A DNA stretch of 64,000 nucleotides from JAJFFW01 sp038531315 (GTDB lineage Bacteria; Pseudomonadota; Alphaproteobacteria; Caulobacterales; Parvularculaceae), in the NCBI GenBank assembly GCA_038531315.1, contig JBCBBT010000006.1, positions 1 to 64,000 of the forward strand, in the 5' to 3' direction. Position 1 is the stretch's first letter. Each line of letters begins with the position of its first letter. Positions 53,300 to 61,631 of the stretch are shown in pieces. Position numbers and translations under genes: made by a program. Below the pieces are notes generated by a model. It had not been told where the DNA came from. It did not search any database and saw only the letters and a list, made by a program, of their open reading frames with translations.

Positions 53300-53563
53300 A
53301 TGGGTTTGACCGCTACACTTCTCGCGCTGGTTGCGAGCAACGAAATTTATACCGCCTACCCGGTTTTTGGCGATACGCAGCCTGCATATTACAGCGACCG
53401 CCGGGTGCAAGTGGTGACCGACAAAGGGCCGACGCGCGAATTGATTGTCTCTTGCGGCCGAGATGAAGCCATCATTATCCATGACGTTGCGGATGCGCTT
53501 TTCATTGACGCCAAAAATACTGCGCATCGCTCATTGAACGCCGCCATCGCGCGCAGTTGCTGA
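53300..53563 (+). CDS. small hypothetical protein
   Basis: 87 residues from ATG 53300 (GLTATLLALVASNEIYTAYPV). The first 18 residues are hydrophobic and could be a signal peptide or a short anchor. The rest contains VQVVTDKGPTRELIVSCGRDEAIIIHDVADALF and a second Cys at the C-terminus, suggesting a disulfide. I recall similar small Cys-pair proteins in marine Alphaproteobacteria, with no function. It is convergent with guaB and divergent from the RsmB-type gene. Ribosome site is weak (GAGGCG). Confidence 0.6.
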   Translation: MGLTATLLALVASNEIYTAYPVFGDTQPAYYSDRRVQVVTDKGPTRELIVSCGRDEAIIIHDVADALFIDAKNTAHRSLNAAIARSC

Positions 53564-53585
53564 TACATCTCTAAGGCGCGCCGGT

Positions 53586-55061
53586 TTAGGACGGCGTCGG
53601 ATAGTTCGGCGCCTCGCGCGTGATTTTCACGTCATGGACATGGCTTTCGCGCAACCCCGCATTGGTGATTTTCACAAAGCGCGCGCGCGTTTGCAGCTCT
53701 TCAATTGAAGGCGCGCCGACATAGCCCATGGATGCTCTGACGCCGCCGACAAGCTGGTGCAGAATCGGCGCAACCGGGCCCTTATAAGGGGTTTGACCTT
53801 CAATGCCCTCCGGGACAAGCTTCATCTGCTCTTTCACGTCGGCCTGAAAATACCGGTCCGCCGAGCCGCGCGCCATTGCAGAAATCGAGCCCATACCTCG
53901 ATAGGACTTGTACGGACGGCCCTGGTAGAGGAATACCTCGCCGGGGGCCTCATCGGCGCCGGCAAGGAGCGAGCCTACCATGACGCAGTCGGCGCCGGCG
54001 GCGAGCGCCTTGGCCATATCGCCTGAATATTTAATGCCGCCATCGGCGATGATCGGCGCGCCTTCCTCGCGGCCGGCGCGCGCGGCGTCCATGACCGCCG
54101 TCAGCTGCGGCACGCCGACGCCGGCGACAATGCGTGTTGTACAAATCGAACCGGGGCCGATCCCCACTTTGACGGCGTCCGCCCCCGCGCCCGCCAGCGC
54201 CTTCACCGCCTCATAGGTCGCGACATTGCCGGCAATCACCTGCGTCGCATTTGATGCGCGCTTGATCCGGTCGACTTGTTCGACAACTTTCGCCGAATGC
54301 CCGTGCGCCGTGTCGATCACGATGACATCACAGCCGGCGTCGATCAGCGCTTCCACCCGCGCGTATCCGTCGTCGCCGACAGTTGACGCCGCAGCGACCC
54401 GCAATCGCCCTGCGTCGTCTTTCGCCGCATCGGGATGTTTTTGCGCCTTTTCGATATCCTTCACAGTGATCAAACCGATGCACCGGTAGTGATCGTCTAC
54501 CACGATCAATCGCTCAATACGGTGACGATGAAGGAGCCGCGTCACTTCTTCCTGGGTCGCGCCGGGCCGCACCGTGACAAGGCCTTCGCGCGTCATCAGC
54601 TCTCTGATTTTCTGCTTCGGATCATCCGCAAAGCGCGTATCGCGGTTGGTTAAAATGCCGACAAGCCGGCCGACGCCGTTGGCGTCCGGGTTTTCAACCA
54701 CCGGAAAGCCTGACACTTTCCGCGATTCCATAATTTCCTGCGCCTCGGCGAGCGTCGCATCCGGCGTCAACGTCAGCGGATTGACGACCATGCCGCTCTC
54801 ATAACGCTTCACGCGGCGCACATGTTCAGCCTGTTCGTCAATCGTCAGATTGCGATGCAGAACCCCGATACCGCCATTCTGGGCCATGGCGATCGCCATC
54901 TCCGCCTCCGTCACCGTGTCCATCGCCGACGACATGATCGGTATGTTGAGCGTAATTTCGCGGGTGAGGCGCGATGTCGTTTTGACTTCCGACGGCATGA
55001 CTTCAGAGGGCCCTGGCTCCAGTAATACGTCATCGAATGTCAGCGCTTCGCGAACGGTCAT
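53586..55061 (-). CDS. guaB: inosine-5'-monophosphate dehydrogenase
   Basis: 491 residues. GuaB oxidises IMP to XMP, the step before GuaA. Signatures: ALTFDDVLLEPGPSEV, the CBS pair (RKVSGFPVVE and RLIVVDDHYRCIGLITVKDIEK), the catalytic-loop GPGSICTTRIVAGVGVPQ with the nucleophilic Cys, and the flap GMGSISAM. ATG 55061 has AGGAG seven bases upstream; the longer frame is rejected. It is the last gene of an operon with rlmE, a phosphatase and a membrane protein gene, ten bases after the latter. Confidence 0.97.
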   Translation of the reverse strand: MTVREALTFDDVLLEPGPSEVMPSEVKTTSRLTREITLNIPIMSSAMDTVTEAEMAIAMAQNGGIGVLHRNLTIDEQAEHVRRVKRYESGMVVNPLTLTPDATLAEAQEIMESRKVSGFPVVENPDANGVGRLVGILTNRDTRFADDPKQKIRELMTREGLVTVRPGATQEEVTRLLHRHRIERLIVVDDHYRCIGLITVKDIEKAQKHPDAAKDDAGRLRVAAASTVGDDGYARVEALIDAGCDVIVIDTAHGHSAKVVEQVDRIKRASNATQVIAGNVATYEAVKALAGAGADAVKVGIGPGSICTTRIVAGVGVPQLTAVMDAARAGREEGAPIIADGGIKYSGDMAKALAAGADCVMVGSLLAGADEAPGEVFLYQGRPYKSYRGMGSISAMARGSADRYFQADVKEQMKLVPEGIEGQTPYKGPVAPILHQLVGGVRASMGYVGAPSIEELQTRARFVKITNAGLRESHVHDVKITREAPNYPTPS

Positions 55062-55071
55062 CTTCGGTCTC

Positions 55072-55665
55072 CTAAGAAAGGGTTTCGGGCTCGAGCGGCG
55101 CTTCAATAACGTCGCTTGGCGTTTCCGCAGGACTGACATCGCCGCGGCGCGCCGTTTCAATCAGTGTAAGGTGATATAAATCGCGAGCTTGAAGGACGCC
55201 CGCATAAGCGTACCACATCGTCACGACCAAAAGCGCCAGCACAACGCCGCAAATAAAGAGGAGTGCTTCCGCGCCAATTTCTGAAATGAATAGCCCAAGC
55301 CGGTTCGGCAGCAACTGGTTCACCAAAACGAGAAATCCAACGGGAATAGATATGTTCCCGATAACGTTCAGCCGCATGGCCGACGTCGCCTGTTCCAGGT
55401 TGACAAATGCCATCATGCGAAACTGACCGAGCTGACGGTCATCGAGTTTTTGGAAAATATCACTGACGGCCCGGGCCTTTTGCGCGTTCAACAACTTGCC
55501 CATACGATTTGGATGCGTGCGCTCAACCAGGCCGTAAAAATGCGCCGCCGACGGGCGCATGGCGCGCCGATTAGCGAACACTTTTTCGGCCGCCCGCCAC
55601 GCCGAGCCGACCGCCTCGCAGGTGAACGGCGTTACAATGGCCTTTGATTTCGCTTTTTTCGCCAT
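55072..55665 (-). CDS. two-helix hypothetical membrane protein
   Basis: 197 residues. The first 100 residues are soluble and basic; transmembrane helices lie near 101-119 (VIGNISIPVGFLVLVNQ) and 132-156 (ALLFICGVVLALLVVTMWYAYA). The C-terminal tail is acidic. I do not recognise a family. The gene is 11 bases after the phosphatase stop and ten bases before guaB, so it is within the rlmE-guaB operon. Translation from ATG 55665 gives a Lys-rich N-terminus typical of cytoplasmic orientation. Confidence 0.7.
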   Translation of the reverse strand: MAKKAKSKAIVTPFTCEAVGSAWRAAEKVFANRRAMRPSAAHFYGLVERTHPNRMGKLLNAQKARAVSDIFQKLDDRQLGQFRMMAFVNLEQATSAMRLNVIGNISIPVGFLVLVNQLLPNRLGLFISEIGAEALLFICGVVLALLVVTMWYAYAGVLQARDLYHLTLIETARRGDVSPAETPSDVIEAPLEPETLS

Positions 55666-55676
55666 GCCCGATCGCC

Positions 55677-56204
55677 CTAAAAACGCGCCGGAATATGAAA
55701 GGGCATGCCTTCCATTTCGCGTGATACACGCTCGGCGCGTTCCTTATCGGCGCAAATTTCCTCCACCGCCGCCGTCATACGCCCATCGCGCTTCAGAATT
55801 TTATCCGCATGCGCCGCGATAAGCGTATTGGGAAACGCCGTCGGCGACGCAGCTTTAAGACTCGTCGCAATCGCCATCTCATCAGCGTCCGGATTGTGAA
55901 GACACGCCGCAATGAAGGCTGTCGCCGTCGACCGTGAAATGCCCGCCCAGCAATGGATCAGCAAAGGGTTGTCCGGGCTCCAGGACTTCAGGAATTCAAT
56001 CAACTCCGCGACATGCGTTTCGCCTGGCGTCACGTGGCCTTCCTGCGGCGCGCGGATATCATGCATATGAATTTTGTGGTGATCGTCAACGCCGTCAATT
56101 TGCGGAAAAATATCGCCCGGAGACAGGAGGCTCACGGCGCGGGACGGTTGCGCACGGGCCGCGGTGTCATAGACCTTCGCCAGCGAGGAAACCCAGATCT
56201 TCAT
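55677..56204 (-). CDS. protein-tyrosine-phosphatase-like protein
   Basis: 175 residues. The P-loop HCWAGISRS matches the HCx(5)R motif of cysteine-based phosphatases, and the Asp before it (HDIRAP or DGVDDHH region) could be the general acid. Such small predicted tyrosine phosphatases are common in Alphaproteobacteria, with substrates unknown. It overlaps the rlmE stop by four bases (ATGA), so translation is coupled. Possible roles include RNA-end or polyphosphate control, purely by context. Confidence 0.85.
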   Translation of the reverse strand: MKIWVSSLAKVYDTAARAQPSRAVSLLSPGDIFPQIDGVDDHHKIHMHDIRAPQEGHVTPGETHVAELIEFLKSWSPDNPLLIHCWAGISRSTATAFIAACLHNPDADEMAIATSLKAASPTAFPNTLIAAHADKILKRDGRMTAAVEEICADKERAERVSREMEGMPFHIPARF

Positions 56205-57130
56205 CGCTTATCCCCTTTGCCATGCGCTGCCGGCCGGAAGCCCGCAGCGACCACATATTTTTCCGCCGAATCGGAACGGCTGGCATTTGGCTTGGCGTGT
56301 TTGACGGTCTCAAAATTGGCCCGCAGCCGTTGCAGCAATTCGCCCTCGGCGCCGCCAGCGAACACCTTGCAGACGAAAGCCCCGCCGGGCGCGAGAACAT
56401 CGACGGCGAAATCGAGCGCGGCTTCTGCGAGCGCGACAATGCGCAAGTGATCAGTCGCGCGATGGCCGGTTGTCGGCGCCGCCATATCAGACAAAACGAT
56501 GTCGGCCTCCCCGCCAAGGAGTTGTTTGAGCCGGTCGGGCGCGTCGTCATCGAGGAAATCGAGTTCAAGAATGTCGGCGCCGGCCACAGTGTCCATGCCG
56601 AGATAGTCGATGCCCACAACGGTGGCCGCTCCCGCCTTCACCGCAACCTGACACCAGCCGCCCGGCGCGCAGCCAAGATCGACGACACGCGCGCCATTTT
56701 TCAGTAGCGAGAATTTCTCATCGAGCTCGATCAGCTTATAGGCCGCGCGCGAGCGATAGCCTTCTGCTTTTGCGCGCGCCACATAAGGGTCGTTGAGTTG
56801 GCGATGAAGCCACAGGGTCGATGAGTGCTTTCGATAGCGGCCGGTTTTTACCTGTACGGACAATTCACGTTGCCCCGCCCCTTTATTGGCCGGGCCGTTC
56901 TTGGACGTCGATGCTGTGCTATTTTTCTTGTTGAGACCGCGTTTGGCCGGTTCGGCGCCGAGAGCCGTCTTTGCGATATCGCTTGAGCGCGATTTTTTCG
57001 CCACTCTCTTTGGTTCAGGCCGCTTTGTTTCAGGCCGCTTTATTTTCTTCGAAGGATCGCCAGTGGATGATCGCCGCCGGTCTCCCGCGACAATTTTTTT
57101 CCCGGCCCCGGATTTTTTCTTACGCTCCAT
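56201..57130 (-). CDS. rlmE: 23S rRNA 2'-O-ribose methyltransferase RlmE
   Basis: 309 residues. RlmE (FtsJ) methylates U2552 in the A-loop of 23S rRNA. The catalytic domain begins near residue 100 with HRQLNDPYVARAKAEGYRSRAAYKLIELDEKF, then VVDLGCAPGGWCQVA (SAM), DIVLSDMAAPTTGHRATDHLR and GGAFVCKVFAGG. A basic, low-complexity N-terminal extension of about 95 residues, rich in Lys, Arg and Ser, precedes it and is much longer than in E. coli (209 residues in total). In relatives, ppx, rlmE and guaB tend to be neighbours, which is seen here in part. Confidence 0.95.
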   Translation of the reverse strand: MERKKKSGAGKKIVAGDRRRSSTGDPSKKIKRPETKRPEPKRVAKKSRSSDIAKTALGAEPAKRGLNKKNSTASTSKNGPANKGAGQRELSVQVKTGRYRKHSSTLWLHRQLNDPYVARAKAEGYRSRAAYKLIELDEKFSLLKNGARVVDLGCAPGGWCQVAVKAGAATVVGIDYLGMDTVAGADILELDFLDDDAPDRLKQLLGGEADIVLSDMAAPTTGHRATDHLRIVALAEAALDFAVDVLAPGGAFVCKVFAGGAEGELLQRLRANFETVKHAKPNASRSDSAEKYVVAAGFRPAAHGKGDKR

Positions 57131-57297
57131 AGCGTCCTATAGCGGCGACCGGGCGTCAGGTGAAGCCTTGGCGTCGCCATTGTCGTGCGCCTTTTGACAA
57201 ACTGATGCGCTAGAAGCGCCGCAGGGCCGAAATTCAGGGCGGATGAAAACTGGGCGAATTTTAACGCCGCCCGAGCGGTTTCGGTCCGCTCGTCTAT

Positions 57298-57325
57298 TTG
57301 CACAGAGTTTTCATTGACTTATAAC
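57298..57325 (+). promoter_or_regulatory. sigma-70-like promoter of the DUF937 gene
   Basis: TTGCAC (57298-57303), a 16-base spacer and TATAAC (57320-57325). Transcription would start near 57332, giving a leader of about 78 bases before the ATG at 57410. It lies in the 279-base region between divergent rlmE and the DUF937 gene. Confidence 0.4.
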
Positions 57326-57409
57326 GTTAAAGCCGCTGCGTTTGGGCGGCTCAACCGGCGCGTTGGGCAGGTGCTTTTCACGCTGCGCGCCACATAAAGG
57401 TGGGAACTT

Positions 57410-58006
57410 ATGTCTTTGATGGATCAGCTTTCTAGCGTCGTCTCCTCGCAAGCCTCGCAGGCCGTCGCTCAGAAAACAGGGCTCAGCCCGGACATGGCTG
57501 AAAAGCTCATGCCGATGGCGATGGGCATGTTGATGGGCGGTCTGAAGAAAAATGCGGCGAACCCGGCAGGGGCGCAGGCATTGGCGAGCGCGCTGGAGAA
57601 GCACGATGGCGGTCTTCTCAACAACGTCAACAACCTGGCCGATGACAATGTCATGGCGGATGGACAAAAAATTCTGGGCCATATTCTCGGCGGCAACCGC
57701 GCCCAGGCCGAACAGCAATTGGCGCAGGCCGCCGGCGGCGCGGACGCCAGCCAGGTGTCTTCGATTTTGGCGATGGCCGCGCCCGCCGTTCTCGGCGCGC
57801 TTGGCCGCGCGAAACGCGAACAGGGCCTCGATGTCGCGGCTCTGGCCGGGCTCGTATCAGAAGAGGGTCAGCGCGCGCAGCAGGCCGCGCCATCCCAGCT
57901 CTCAGGCTTTATGTCGATGCTGGACAGCGACGGCGACGGCAACCTCAACAATGAAGCAATGGGCATCGGTAAAAAACTTCTCGGCGGTCTTTTTGGCCGC
58001 AAATAA
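57410..58006 (+). CDS. DUF937 protein with a C-terminal EF-hand
   Basis: 198 residues, no signal peptide. The N-terminal two-thirds are Ala/Gly/Met-rich helices (LMPMAMGMLMGGLKKNAA, ILAMAAPAVLGALGRAK) typical of DUF937/YidB-like proteins. Near the end, MLDSDGDGNLNNEAMG is a full calcium-binding EF-hand loop. Function is unknown. A good ribosome site (AAAGGTGGG) precedes the ATG. It is followed by the Kbp-like gene after 34 bases; both could respond to ion or envelope stress. Confidence 0.83.
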   Translation: MSLMDQLSSVVSSQASQAVAQKTGLSPDMAEKLMPMAMGMLMGGLKKNAANPAGAQALASALEKHDGGLLNNVNNLADDNVMADGQKILGHILGGNRAQAEQQLAQAAGGADASQVSSILAMAAPAVLGALGRAKREQGLDVAALAGLVSEEGQRAQQAAPSQLSGFMSMLDSDGDGNLNNEAMGIGKKLLGGLFGRK

Positions 58007-58040
58007 ACGCCTCGAAACAAAACAACAAAGGAGACGATGA

Positions 58041-58469
58041 ATGCTGTTTAAATTCGCCAAGAATGCCGGTGAGGCGCTTTCCAAGACTTTTTCAAACGCC
58101 GCCGACGGCATCAAGGACCGCATCGGCGGCCATAAAACCAAAGTTGAAAACCTTGAAGTCGAAGAAGCCGGCGACAAGGTTGTGCTGAAAGGCAAGGCCG
58201 CAACCCGCGCCGAAGCCGAAAAAGCCATTATCGCCGCCGGCAACACGCCAGGGGTCGCAGAAGTCGAAAGTCAGATCGAGATTGAAGAAGACGCGCCTGA
58301 AGCGACTTTTTACACCGTACAATCCGGCGACAGCCTATCGAAAATCGCAAAGGCCCATTATGGCGACGCGATGAAGTATCCGGCCATCTTTGAGGCCAAT
58401 AAGCCGATGCTGTCTGATCCTGACAAGATTTATCCAGGACAGGTTTTGCGTATTCCGCCTCAGGACTAA
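58041..58469 (+). CDS. BON-LysM protein (Kbp/YgaU-like)
   Basis: 142 residues, close to the 149 of E. coli Kbp. A BON domain (VEVEEAGDKVVLKGKAATRAEAEKAIIAAGNTPGV region, residues about 35-75) is followed by a LysM domain (YTVQSGDSLSKIAKAHYGDAMKYPAIFEANK... to the end). E. coli Kbp is a cytoplasmic potassium sensor; there is no signal peptide here either. AAAGGAG precedes the ATG. A strong terminator follows the gene. Confidence 0.9.
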   Translation: MLFKFAKNAGEALSKTFSNAADGIKDRIGGHKTKVENLEVEEAGDKVVLKGKAATRAEAEKAIIAAGNTPGVAEVESQIEIEEDAPEATFYTVQSGDSLSKIAKAHYGDAMKYPAIFEANKPMLSDPDKIYPGQVLRIPPQD

Positions 58470-58506
58470 CTGAAACGCAGTCGCGTCAATGCTGCGGCCT
58501 GAACCA

Positions 58507-58540
58507 AAGGGCTCCGCCAATTTTGCGCGGAGCCTTTTTT
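58507..58540 (+). terminator. intrinsic terminator after the BON-LysM gene
   Basis: GGCTCCGC (58510-58517) pairs with GCGGAGCC (58527-58534), followed by six T. It ends six bases before the stop of the convergent Ppx/GppA gene. Confidence 0.88.
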
Positions 58541-58545
58541 ATGCG

Positions 58546-59835
58546 CTAATCGCCGGCGTCATCGCCCGTGCGCGGGGCGTTTCGACCTGAATTACCCCGG
58601 GATTTGCCGCCGCGATGGCGCCGCCCGCGCCGACGCTTTCTGACGCTTGCTGAAAGCCCCGCAAGTATGCCTTCGCGCAATCCCCGATCGGCGACGCGAA
58701 TACGATCGGAAGGCCACTCGCGTAAGAGCGCTTCCAGGATTGCGCAACCGCATACGACAAGGTCGGCGCGCTCGCGACCGATGCAAGGCTCACTGGCGCG
58801 CACCTCAAAAGACATGGCGCGCAAACGTTCCGAGACCCGCCGCGACTCAGCAGCGTCAAGCCAGAGCCCGTCCACCGCATCGCGCCGATACCGGCTCAAT
58901 CCGAGATGGACCCCGGCGATCGACGTCACCGTTCCGGATGTCCCAAGCAGGTGCGCATCGCCCGCGCGGAAATCAGGTCCCAGCGTCTCATCGATGTCGA
59001 TTTCGCGCAGCGATGTCCGCACGCTTTCGACGATTTCCTCATAGGTTGCCTTGCTGATATCGCGGCCGCCCCATTTTTCCGACAAATTCACGACGCCAAT
59101 TGGTAAAGACGTCCAGGCAACGAGATCGAGCCCGCCGCGCCCGCCGCTTTTGGCGTCATCGCCGCCGGACGCGCGTGGGCGCACCCAGGAAAGCTCCGTC
59201 GAGCCGCCGCCGATGTCGAAGATCAAAGCGGCCTTTACTTTCGGGTCAACGAGGTCGGAGCACCCCCGCACCGACAGGCGGGCTTCTTCAACTGTCGGAA
59301 TAACCTCAAACTCGAGGCCGGTTTCTTCCTTTACGCGATCGAGAAATTCTGCACCGTTGGACGCGGCGCGACAGGCTTGTGTGGCGATGTAGCGCCCGCG
59401 GGTAACATCGCGTTTGCGCACTTTTTCCGCGCAAACTTTTAAGGCTTCAATGGCGCGGGTTTGCGCCGCCTCGGAAAGGGCCCCGGTTTGCGAAAGCCCC
59501 TCGCCGAGCCGCACGATCCGCGAAAACGCATCGATAATGCGAAAACTGCGGCCACGCGGCGCTGCGATCAATAATCGGCAATTGTTTGTACCCAGATCGA
59601 GGGCGGCAAAGCGGTGACCCGGTTTGCGGCCACTGGGGCGGCTACCGGAGCGCGTAATGGGGCCGCTGTTGGAGCGGCTATCGCGATTTTGCCGCCCGTT
59701 TGGGCCGTTTGTCTTTTGCCCGTGTTTGTTTTGTACAGGCTGTTTTTGTGCGCCGTGATCGCGGGCGTCGGGAACTCGGGAATTTTCGGAGTTTAGACCC
59801 GCGTGGCCTGCGTGTCCTTTGGGCTCTTCACTCAC
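58546..59835 (-). CDS. ppx: Ppx/GppA family phosphatase
   Basis: About 429 residues. Family motifs are RFAALDLGTNNCRLLIA, ALIFDIGGGSTELSWV and GTSGTVTSIAGVHLGL. These enzymes hydrolyse polyphosphate or the pentaphosphate alarmone pppGpp; which applies here cannot be told from sequence. The core starts near residue 75; before it is a poorly conserved, Gln/Arg/Gly/Asn-rich stretch, and the C-terminus is also basic (RKRRRGRRHRGGKSRG). GTG 59835 with GAGG upstream is the preferred start but later starts are possible. Its usual neighbour rlmE is separated here by two small genes. Confidence 0.9.
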   Translation of the reverse strand: MSEEPKGHAGHAGLNSENSRVPDARDHGAQKQPVQNKHGQKTNGPNGRQNRDSRSNSGPITRSGSRPSGRKPGHRFAALDLGTNNCRLLIAAPRGRSFRIIDAFSRIVRLGEGLSQTGALSEAAQTRAIEALKVCAEKVRKRDVTRGRYIATQACRAASNGAEFLDRVKEETGLEFEVIPTVEEARLSVRGCSDLVDPKVKAALIFDIGGGSTELSWVRPRASGGDDAKSGGRGGLDLVAWTSLPIGVVNLSEKWGGRDISKATYEEIVESVRTSLREIDIDETLGPDFRAGDAHLLGTSGTVTSIAGVHLGLSRYRRDAVDGLWLDAAESRRVSERLRAMSFEVRASEPCIGRERADLVVCGCAILEALLREWPSDRIRVADRGLREGILAGLSASVRKRRRGRRHRGGKSRGNSGRNAPRTGDDAGD

Positions 59836-59965
59836 ACCGTTGCGTCCTCGCTGGCGGCCAAGATTGGCGGGCCGTCCGTCCAACAGAGACTAATAGCGAT
59901 TAATGGGTGTGTGCAACCATCTCCTATCGTCTTCGAAAAGTGCGCTGATGCTTCTCATTGAACCT

Positions 59966-60121
59966 TTAAAAAGCCAGCAAAAGGCAGTTTTCGACCAGTG
60001 AGGACTTGCCCTGCGCCGCAACCGCGCTGTCGCCGCCTGTCCAGTAAAACAGACTGGCGCTTGCGAGCAGAACAATGACCATGAACAATATCGCTTTGAA
60101 AAGTATGGGCGTCGATCGCAT
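59966..60121 (-). CDS. 51-residue single-helix membrane protein after pspC
   Basis: RSTPILFKAILFMVIVLLASASLFYW forms a membrane helix near the N-terminus, followed by a short tail ending SLVENCLLLAF. GGAGAGAG lies directly before the ATG at 60121. The gene is 72 bases after pspC and in the same direction, so it may be the fifth gene of the phage-shock operon, in the place where enteric bacteria have pspD, to which it has no obvious sequence similarity. Confidence 0.55.
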   Translation of the reverse strand: MRSTPILFKAILFMVIVLLASASLFYWTGGDSAVAAQGKSSLVENCLLLAF

Positions 60122-60193
60122 CTCTCTCTCCGTCAAATTTCGTGTCGGTTTTTCCGACCGGCGGCTCTCTCTCAACCCGCCGGCCGGCCTCGC

Positions 60194-60670
60194 CTAATTT
60201 CGAGCGCCACTTTCCAGATCGCGGAAGGCTTTATTTAGTCCGTACTCTTCCGACGTAACGGCGCGCTCCATATCGCTGACCCGGGCGTCGATGGCGCGGA
60301 AACGGTGTTTCAGCTCCTGGAAAGTCGCCTTGGGCTTGACGGAAAACGTCCGCCAGAAACGCTCATCTTCGGTGCTTCGCGGCGCCGGCTCACTTTGCGC
60401 CGGTTTCATCACCATGCCCGCGATGACATATGCAATCAGCGGCATCGGAAAGAACAAGACCGTCAAAGCCACAGTCGCGATCCGAACGACGGTCGTGTCC
60501 CAGCCGAAATAGTCTGCGATCCCCGCACACACGCCAAGCCATTGCTTGTTGCGCATATCGCGGCGCAAGCGGTGAAAGTTCGGACCCGGGCCGGGCTCGC
60601 CGGCATGATACGCATAACCGTCGCGCTCATGATGGTGATGATGATGGTGGTGATGGTGGTGCTCAGGCAT
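60194..60670 (-). CDS. pspC: PspC domain protein with natural polyhistidine N-terminus
   Basis: 158 residues. After MPE come eleven consecutive His residues (mixed CAC and CAT codons), then the PspC domain: RRDMRNKQWLGVCAGIADYFGWDTTVVRIATVALTVLFF with its membrane helices, and a long C-terminal helical tail. PspC is an inner-membrane regulator that with PspB sequesters PspA/PspF signalling during membrane stress. The ATG overlaps the end of pspB by eight bases. The His run is not seen in standard PspC proteins and could bind Ni, Zn, Cu or Co. Confidence 0.93.
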   Translation of the reverse strand: MPEHHHHHHHHHHHERDGYAYHAGEPGPGPNFHRLRRDMRNKQWLGVCAGIADYFGWDTTVVRIATVALTVLFFPMPLIAYVIAGMVMKPAQSEPAPRSTEDERFWRTFSVKPKATFQELKHRFRAIDARVSDMERAVTSEEYGLNKAFRDLESGARN

Positions 60671-60908
60671 GGGGACGCTCGCGATAGTCGTCGCGCCAGT
60701 TCGGCGCTTCCTTGTCGAGAATGGTCTCCAAGGCTTCTACGCGCCGTTCGAGACGCTGCGCCGTGCGCCAAAGATCATCAACCAGCCTTTCATCATCCGT
60801 AGACAGTGTTTTGGCTTTTCGCCATTCTGTCATGTAGTGCATGATTGTGGCGGGCAATCCGACGAAAAGAATCGCCACAATCGCCACAATGAACGGAAAT
60901 ACTTCCAT
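60663..60908 (-). CDS. pspB: phage shock protein PspB
   Basis: 81 residues. A membrane helix (FPFIVAIVAILFVGLPATIM, about 4-23) is followed by a cytoplasmic coiled-coil (LVDDLWRTAQRLERRVEALETILD). This is the PspB layout. It partners PspC in sensing envelope stress. It begins 24 bases after pspA and overlaps pspC. Confidence 0.92.
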   Translation of the reverse strand: MEVFPFIVAIVAILFVGLPATIMHYMTEWRKAKTLSTDDERLVDDLWRTAQRLERRVEALETILDKEAPNWRDDYRERPHA

Positions 60909-60932
60909 AATAATCGCCCCTTCAGCGTTGAT

Positions 60933-61619
60933 TTATGACTGGTTCACGCGCTCGGCGACACGCCGCTTCAGCGCCTCGAATTCCGCGTTCACTTCGTCTT
61001 CGGTTTCAAGTTCGGCGAATTCCTGCGCCAGCGTCTTCGGTCCGCCGGCGGGTTGGCCCAGCGCATAGCTTTCCGCTTCCGCCTCAAGTTCGTCGATCTT
61101 GCGCTCATAGCGCTCATACCGGGACAAGGCGTCATCAATCCGCCCGTCATAGACCTGGCGATTGACGCGCACGCTGTCGCTCGCCGCATGGCGGCGGATT
61201 TCCAGCGAGCGTTGCTTGGCTTTTGCTTCCTTGAGTTTGGCTTGAAGCTTTTCCAGATCGTCATTGGCTTTTTGCAGGCTCTTGTCGATCGCCGCAAACT
61301 CGCGGTCGAACAACGCGCCCATTTCCTCGGCTTTGCGCTTTGCCGAAATCGCGCCCTTGGCGAGGTCGTCGCGGCCTTTTGCAATGGCGAGTTCGGCTTT
61401 TGCTTCCCATTCGCTGGCGCGGGTTTCGAATTCGGCTTTCTTGCGCTCAACTTCCTTTTTGTCGGCGATTGCGCGCGCCGCCCGGCTTCTGACCTCGACG
61501 AGCGTGTCTTCCATCTCCTGAATAATTAGACGAACGATCTTTTCCGGATCTTCCGCCCGATCGAGCATGGAATTGAGGTTTGAGTTAACGATGTCGCTTA
61601 AACGTGAAAAAACACCCAT
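60933..61619 (-). CDS. pspA: phage shock protein PspA
   Basis: 228 residues, almost entirely helical coiled-coil: GVFSRLSDIVNSNLNSMLDRAEDPEKIVRLIIQEMEDTLVEVR is the classic PspA/IM30 start. PspA is an ESCRT-III-like membrane-repair scaffold that also binds and inhibits PspF. AAGGAG precedes the ATG. It is the second gene of the operon, 12 bases after a 49-residue membrane protein gene. Confidence 0.97.
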   Translation of the reverse strand: MGVFSRLSDIVNSNLNSMLDRAEDPEKIVRLIIQEMEDTLVEVRSRAARAIADKKEVERKKAEFETRASEWEAKAELAIAKGRDDLAKGAISAKRKAEEMGALFDREFAAIDKSLQKANDDLEKLQAKLKEAKAKQRSLEIRRHAASDSVRVNRQVYDGRIDDALSRYERYERKIDELEAEAESYALGQPAGGPKTLAQEFAELETEDEVNAEFEALKRRVAERVNQS

Positions 61620-61631
61620 GAGTGATGCTCC

